Part shown: positions 59,253 to 64,000 of the stretch, piece by piece
Numbering within the stretch: the first letter of the stretch is position 1
Layout of the letters: each line of letters begins with the position of its first letter
Assembly (NCBI RefSeq): GCF_003050865.1
Contig: NZ_QAOK01000005.1
Span: forward strand, 1-64,000
From: Nitrosospira multiformis
GTDB lineage: Bacteria; Pseudomonadota; Gammaproteobacteria; Burkholderiales; Nitrosomonadaceae
Length of the DNA stretch: 64,000 nucleotides
Direction of reading: 5' to 3'
Notes under the pieces: model-generated
Seen by the model: the letters and a program-made list of their open reading frames with translations, nothing else
Databases searched by the model: none
Told to the model about the DNA's origin: nothing
Position numbers and translations under genes: made by a program

Positions 59253-60167
59253 CTAACCGTCCACTGACCACTGTCTGATGAACGGTTCGTAAAAATCATC
59301 GTGTTCGGGAATGGCCCCCCGTATTCCGCAAATTGCGCCGGCAAATTGCTGTGCCTGCTTCAAGATGATGGGCATACCCCATCCCTGCAACAGGCCGAAT
59401 ATGAAGACCGCAGAGAACGCATCACCCGCTCCCACCGTGTCGACAACATCCACTGCCTTGTCCGGCGCGATCGATATTTTTTCTCCCGCTCGCTCCAGCC
59501 ACCAGGCACCGGTTGCGCCGCAAGTAACGAGCATCCCGCGCAACTGATATCGCTCAATCAGCGCTTTGGCCTGAGCCTCGGCAACAGGCTCATCCATATT
59601 CAACAGTTGAGCGATGCGATCCAGTTCATCGTCGTTCGCCTTAACAATATCAGCATGCCGCAACGACCAGTGCAGTCGTTCGCCATAAATCCAGGGATCG
59701 CGCAGATTGACATCAAAAAAACGTTGGCCGCTGGTTGCGCGCAGCATATGGCGCAGCGCGCGATGCGAATCGGCGCGCTGCGCCAGTGTTCCGAAATAGA
59801 CCATTTCCGGGTTTGCCGCAAGCGCAGCCACCCGTGCCAGACGTGGATGAATATGATCGTAGGCCTGGTTAGGGACAATAGTGAACCGATGCCCTTCCGC
59901 CCCCAGATGAACCGCTACCACGCCTGTAGGATAAACCGAGTCAAGCTGTACACCCTGCGTGCTCAATCCGGCCCTCTCCATCGTCTGCAACAGACGCGCA
60001 CCCTCCGCATCCTGGCCTATCCGACTCACGAGAACAGGTGCACAGCCAAAAGCGCGCAAATGGCGGGCAACATTGAGAGGTGCGCCACCGACCACATCCC
60101 CGCCGGGGAACCGGTCTATCAGTGTTTCGCCAAAAAGGAGCACCGAGTGGTGGACGTCGATCATCAT
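59253..60167 (-). CDS. PfkB family fructokinase
   Basis: A 304-residue ribokinase-family sugar kinase; start at 60167 or 60164 (two ATGs in tandem, MMIDVHHSVLLFGETLIDRF). FGETLIDRFPGGDVVGGAPLNVARHL is the substrate-binding region and VDTVGAGDAFSAVFIFGLL the C-terminal PfkB signature with catalytic Asp. Fructose is the logical substrate because sucrose synthase, encoded in the same operon, releases it. First gene of the fk-sps/spp-sus operon on the minus strand. The ribosome-binding site is weak. Confidence 0.9.
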   Translation of the reverse strand: MMIDVHHSVLLFGETLIDRFPGGDVVGGAPLNVARHLRAFGCAPVLVSRIGQDAEGARLLQTMERAGLSTQGVQLDSVYPTGVVAVHLGAEGHRFTIVPNQAYDHIHPRLARVAALAANPEMVYFGTLAQRADSHRALRHMLRATSGQRFFDVNLRDPWIYGERLHWSLRHADIVKANDDELDRIAQLLNMDEPVAEAQAKALIERYQLRGMLVTCGATGAWWLERAGEKISIAPDKAVDVVDTVGAGDAFSAVFIFGLLQGWGMPIILKQAQQFAGAICGIRGAIPEHDDFYEPFIRQWSVDG

Positions 60168-60623
60168 GATAACTTGAAAAAATCGGTCGCGAATCTGCTC
60201 CGGGTTCGCCGACGCACATGAACGGGCCTTCCTTGTACTTCCGCGTGAAGCCATGGGAAAAGAGGGATATTGCCTGCTATACAAGCATCTCCCGCAATAC
60301 CTGCACAAAGCTTTTTTAAAGCGGGTGCATATGGCATCGATTCAGAAGCTTATTGCCTGTCGCGCTGCCGCTCCCGAAGCGCCTCCCCGCGGATAAAGGA
60401 AGAAGGAAGCATCAGAAGAAAATTCAGGGAAAAATGAAGAACACTCCGCTCTTATCTGTCATAATTACCGCTCCTTTTGCCTCTTTTCCATCTGCCTGCG
60501 AAAGCAGGAATAACAACAGGAAAAACTAACAATATTATCAGCTACGGAAAGGGTTTCTGTACGGTAGCAGACATACGGCGAGAAGAAAGCCTGCCAGCTT
60601 CCGGGCTAGTTTTCGAAAGATTT
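60168..60623. other. intergenic region upstream of the sucrose operon
   Basis: About 455 bases with no supported gene on either strand. It must contain the promoter of the fructokinase/sps/sus operon and the end of ubiE transcription. I see no clear terminator hairpin with T-run and no operator I can name. Confidence 0.35.
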
Positions 60624-61358
60624 CTAGAACTTGTACCCGCGATGCAGTGCTACCGCGTTTGCGGCAAGATTGAAATATTCCACGCGCTCGAATCCGGCTT
60701 TCTGCATCAGTTGCTTCAACTCCTCCTGCCCGGGATGCACGCGGATGGATTCGGCAAGATATCGGTAGCTGTCCGGGTCCTTTGCGATGAAACCACCCAT
60801 CGCGGGAAGTACTTTGAACGAGTAGAGGTCGTAGAGCCGTTGCAGAGGTTTCCATATCCTGGAAAATTCAAGCACGATAACGCAGCCACCGGGGCGCAAT
60901 ACCCGCAGCATTTCTTTCAGCGCAGCATCCTTGTGCGTCATGTTCCTCAGACCAAAAGCAACGCTTACGCAATCGAAGTAATTGGTAGGGAATGGCAGCT
61001 TTTCCGCATCGCACTGTGCAACCGGCACGGCAGTACCTTCATCCAGCAAACGATCGCGGCCAATGGTCAGCATGGAATTGTTGATATCGGTCAGCCAGAC
61101 CTCTCCCCTGCTCCCCACCTGCTCAAGGAAGAGCGAGCTCAGATCCGCAGTTCCTCCGGCAATATCCAGCACACGGTTACCTGACCGGACTCCGCTCACC
61201 TCAACTGCAAATCGCTTCCACAGTCGATGCATGCCCCCAGACATCAGGTCATTCATCAGGTTGTAACGTTCCGCAACAGAATCAAACACACCTGCTACCT
61301 CGCGTGCTTTCTCCGTTTCCGACACGGTCTTAAAGCCGAAATGGGTAGTTCTCGTCAT
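60624..61358 (-). CDS. ubiE: demethylmenaquinone/ubiquinone C-methyltransferase UbiE
   Basis: A 244-residue SAM methyltransferase. [30 protein letters not shown] at the start, [18 protein letters not shown] (SAM motif I) and [24 protein letters not shown] are diagnostic for UbiE/COQ5. It carries out the C-methylation step of ubiquinone synthesis. The 55-base gap after the DUF971 gene matches the usual betaproteobacterial DUF971-ubiE arrangement. Confidence 0.96.
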   Translation of the reverse strand: MTRTTHFGFKTVSETEKAREVAGVFDSVAERYNLMNDLMSGGMHRLWKRFAVEVSGVRSGNRVLDIAGGTADLSSLFLEQVGSRGEVWLTDINNSMLTIGRDRLLDEGTAVPVAQCDAEKLPFPTNYFDCVSVAFGLRNMTHKDAALKEMLRVLRPGGCVIVLEFSRIWKPLQRLYDLYSFKVLPAMGGFIAKDPDSYRYLAESIRVHPGQEELKQLMQKAGFERVEYFNLAANAVALHRGYKF

Positions 61359-61413
61359 CGATGTTCAAACTTAAATAAAGGGTAGAGGGAAAGAAGCCTT
61401 GTTCCGAATAGTC

Positions 61414-61833
61414 TCAGCTTTTTGCCGCTGATTCCCGGTTCGAACCCGGTAAATGCCCGGCCGGTTCCCGGCTGGCTCCCGCTTCTTCCATTCGGCGCAG
61501 GTAACGCTGCCACATTTCATCCTGGTGCAGGCCATACTCGTAGAGCAGATCCCAGGAATAAAGCCCGGTATTATGGCCATCAGAAAAAGTCAGCTGGATC
61601 GCATAGTTGCCCACCGGATCGATACGATTGATATTCACCTCTTTCTTACCGGTCTGCAGCACTTCCTGGCCGGGGCTATGACCCCGCACTTCTGCCGAGG
61701 GCGAATACACCCGCAGGAACTCGCTGGTGGACCGGAACGTCTTTCCATCACTGAAAGTGATTTCCAGCAACCGTGATTTTCGATGCAACTTGATTTCGAC
61801 GGGAACAGGCGTGTTTTTACTCAAGCCAGCCAT
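61414..61833 (-). CDS. DUF971 (gamma-butyrobetaine hydroxylase-like N-domain) protein
   Basis: A 139-residue small protein with the DUF971 fold: PVEIKLHRKSRLLEITFSDGKTF, FLRVYSPSAEVRGH and INRIDPVGNYAIQLTFSDGHNTGLYSWDLLYEYG. Such domains are the N-terminal part of gamma-butyrobetaine hydroxylases but occur alone in proteobacteria, often linked to iron-sulfur or quinone genes. It precedes ubiE in an apparent operon. No classical zinc-binding Cys set is present. Confidence 0.88.
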   Translation of the reverse strand: MAGLSKNTPVPVEIKLHRKSRLLEITFSDGKTFRSTSEFLRVYSPSAEVRGHSPGQEVLQTGKKEVNINRIDPVGNYAIQLTFSDGHNTGLYSWDLLYEYGLHQDEMWQRYLRRMEEAGASREPAGHLPGSNRESAAKS

Positions 61834-62256
61834 TGCCTTTCTCCAGTTTGATTCCGGTTGGGAATGGCGAATGATAAACCAGTAGGGGCAAAACTAAAAC
61901 CTTGACGGCAACTGGATGTGATTTCCGACAAAATCGGGTACCGCAAAGATTGCGATACGAAAATGCAGATCCCGCCGAGAAGAACCAGGGACAGAAGAGA
62001 GGTATCCGGAAATAGGTCAACAGAATTCCGCCGGCTCCCGTGCCTTTACGAGAACCAGCCTATCCGCGCCCACCTTTGCCCCTCACCGCTGAGGATCAAT
62101 GCAGATTATCTGCTGATAAAATCATATATAGCATACGCAATTCTCACTGCTCCTCGTCGCTGTGCGATGCTACCTTTCCCGCCCACCTTGCAATTGAACA
62201 GAGTGCGACATTATTCCATTGCGCAATTCAAAGCGCGGGTGGCGCAGACTGCCCGA
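61834..62256. other. intergenic region between the DUF971 gene and the glycine-zipper gene
   Basis: About 420 bases. Open frames here have no ribosome-binding site and no recognisable sequence. The promoter of the DUF971-ubiE operon lies in this section. No repeat or hairpin of note was seen. Confidence 0.35.
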
Positions 62257-62766
62257 TCACGGAAAAGCAGGCTGTTTCGGTTCGGTTCCTTCAATCTCTA
62301 CAGTCGGTAAATGATTTTTTATGCGCGCCTCGATCTCCTCGACACGAGCTTTTGGCACATCAGCCAGTACGAGCAATTGACCTGCTTCGATCGCCTGTTC
62401 AAACTGCTTTATTCTCGAGCTTGCCGCACTCACACCAATCAGGCTTCCCGCCCAGGCGCCGACACCTGCTCCTGCAAGCGCGCTTCCCAGCACAATACCG
62501 CCCGCAATTACCGTGGATGCTGGCGGCAGAACGACCGCAACCAGTCCGGCCAGAGCACCGGCGGTACCGCCTACCGCCAGTCCCCGTTCCACCGCGGGAA
62601 TGAAGTCAGTCTTCTGCAACAGGCTGGCCTCGGGCAGATCCTCAAGCTCGGTACCGCGCTTGGCCACCACATGAATGTGTTTTTCCCCTATTCGGGATAG
62701 AAGCAGCTCATCGACAATGCGTTTGGTCGTCGAAATGTCGGGAACCAGAAAGTATATTCTTCGCAT
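62257..62766 (-). CDS. DUF1269-like protein with glycine-zipper membrane segment
   Basis: A 169-residue protein. Of two adjacent ATGs, the one at 62766 has the better spacing to AGGAG. The N-terminus RRIYFLVPDISTTKRIVDELLLSRI and the segment HIHVVAKRGTELEDLPEASLLQ are a soluble alpha/beta domain; residues about 75-130 are two Gly/Ala-rich membrane segments (GLAVGGTAGALAGLVAVVLPP, IVLGSALAGAGVGAWAGSLIG), and the C-terminus is a helix. This resembles the DUF1269/ORP-like stress family. Function unknown. Confidence 0.8.
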   Translation of the reverse strand: MRRIYFLVPDISTTKRIVDELLLSRIGEKHIHVVAKRGTELEDLPEASLLQKTDFIPAVERGLAVGGTAGALAGLVAVVLPPASTVIAGGIVLGSALAGAGVGAWAGSLIGVSAASSRIKQFEQAIEAGQLLVLADVPKARVEEIEARIKNHLPTVEIEGTEPKQPAFP

Positions 62767-62938
62767 CATGATCTCCTGATAGTGGTTAACAAGGCAAATC
62801 ACCAGCGTGCAGAATATTCAAAATATTCAAAACCGGCTGATTTCAGCATAGGACAGGTCAACCGAAAAAGCAAACTAACGCTCCGAGTAGGGGAATCAGA
62901 AAATGATGGATACTGATTTACTCATACCACATTTGTAA

Positions 62939-64000
<1,062 letters not shown>

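Noticed and set aside
61918-62310. 130-codon plus-strand frame in the gap upstream of the DUF971 gene
   Set aside because: No ribosome-binding site, composition not protein-like, overlaps the end of the glycine-zipper gene.

Overview
The window looks like a chromosomal segment of a betaproteobacterium of the Nitrosomonadales, most likely an ammonia oxidiser close to Nitrosospira. This is inferred from the combination of a fructokinase / sucrose-phosphate synthase-phosphatase / sucrose synthase operon, tandem cyanophycin synthetases with an associated ABC protein, an EpsA-type exosortase-linked regulator and betaproteobacterial housekeeping genes. No amo, hao or ribosomal RNA gene lies in the window, so genus is not proven. 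Almost all DNA is coding, most operons lie on the minus strand, and there is no phage, insertion sequence, CRISPR array or plasmid backbone.

Layout. 1-10.6 kb: tRNA-Ser, an orphan AT-rich gene, a Bax-inhibitor-like membrane protein, rlmD, a DEDD exonuclease, the ydbH-ynbE-ydbL envelope operon, cysM, then an MFS transporter-ssb-helix-hairpin-helix run. 10.6-17.9 kb (plus strand): uvrA, glycerate 2-kinase, phoB-phoR and a NUDIX hydrolase. 17.9-20.8 kb (minus): a beta-propeller, a SCO copper chaperone and a small exported protein. 21.4-26.9 kb (minus): grpE-dnaK-dnaJ behind a clear sigma-32-type promoter, then purB. 27-34.2 kb: a glutathione S-transferase, NUDIX-mnmA, icd, a cold-shock protein, clpS-clpA.

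34.3-43 kb (minus) is a cyanophycin (nitrogen and carbon reserve) region: dodecin, cphA, cphA', a DUF1854 protein and an ABC exporter-like protein. The two synthetases have complementary defects. The downstream one keeps the Mur-ligase P-loop and C-terminal domain but has lost the N-domain HxxEH motif; the upstream one keeps HxxEH but has a broken P-loop and no Mur C-terminal domain. 43.3-47.7 kb is an ovothiol operon (ovoA-ovoB, with a DMT-family transporter behind it). 48-54.6 kb is an accessory stretch: GNAT-like protein, thiopurine methyltransferase, Slp lipoprotein, an unknown 420-residue protein, a solitary TIR-domain protein, RidA, an exported protein and an EpsA-like LuxR regulator. 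54.7-60.2 kb is the sucrose operon. 60.6-64 kb: ubiE with a DUF971 protein, a glycine-zipper membrane protein and the start of a glutathione-dependent formaldehyde dehydrogenase.

The functional theme is reserve and stress physiology: cyanophycin, sucrose, ovothiol, phosphate sensing and protein quality control. The points most worth following up are the split cyanophycin synthetase pair with its ABC/DUF1854 partners, the beta-propeller/SCO cassette and the lone TIR protein.
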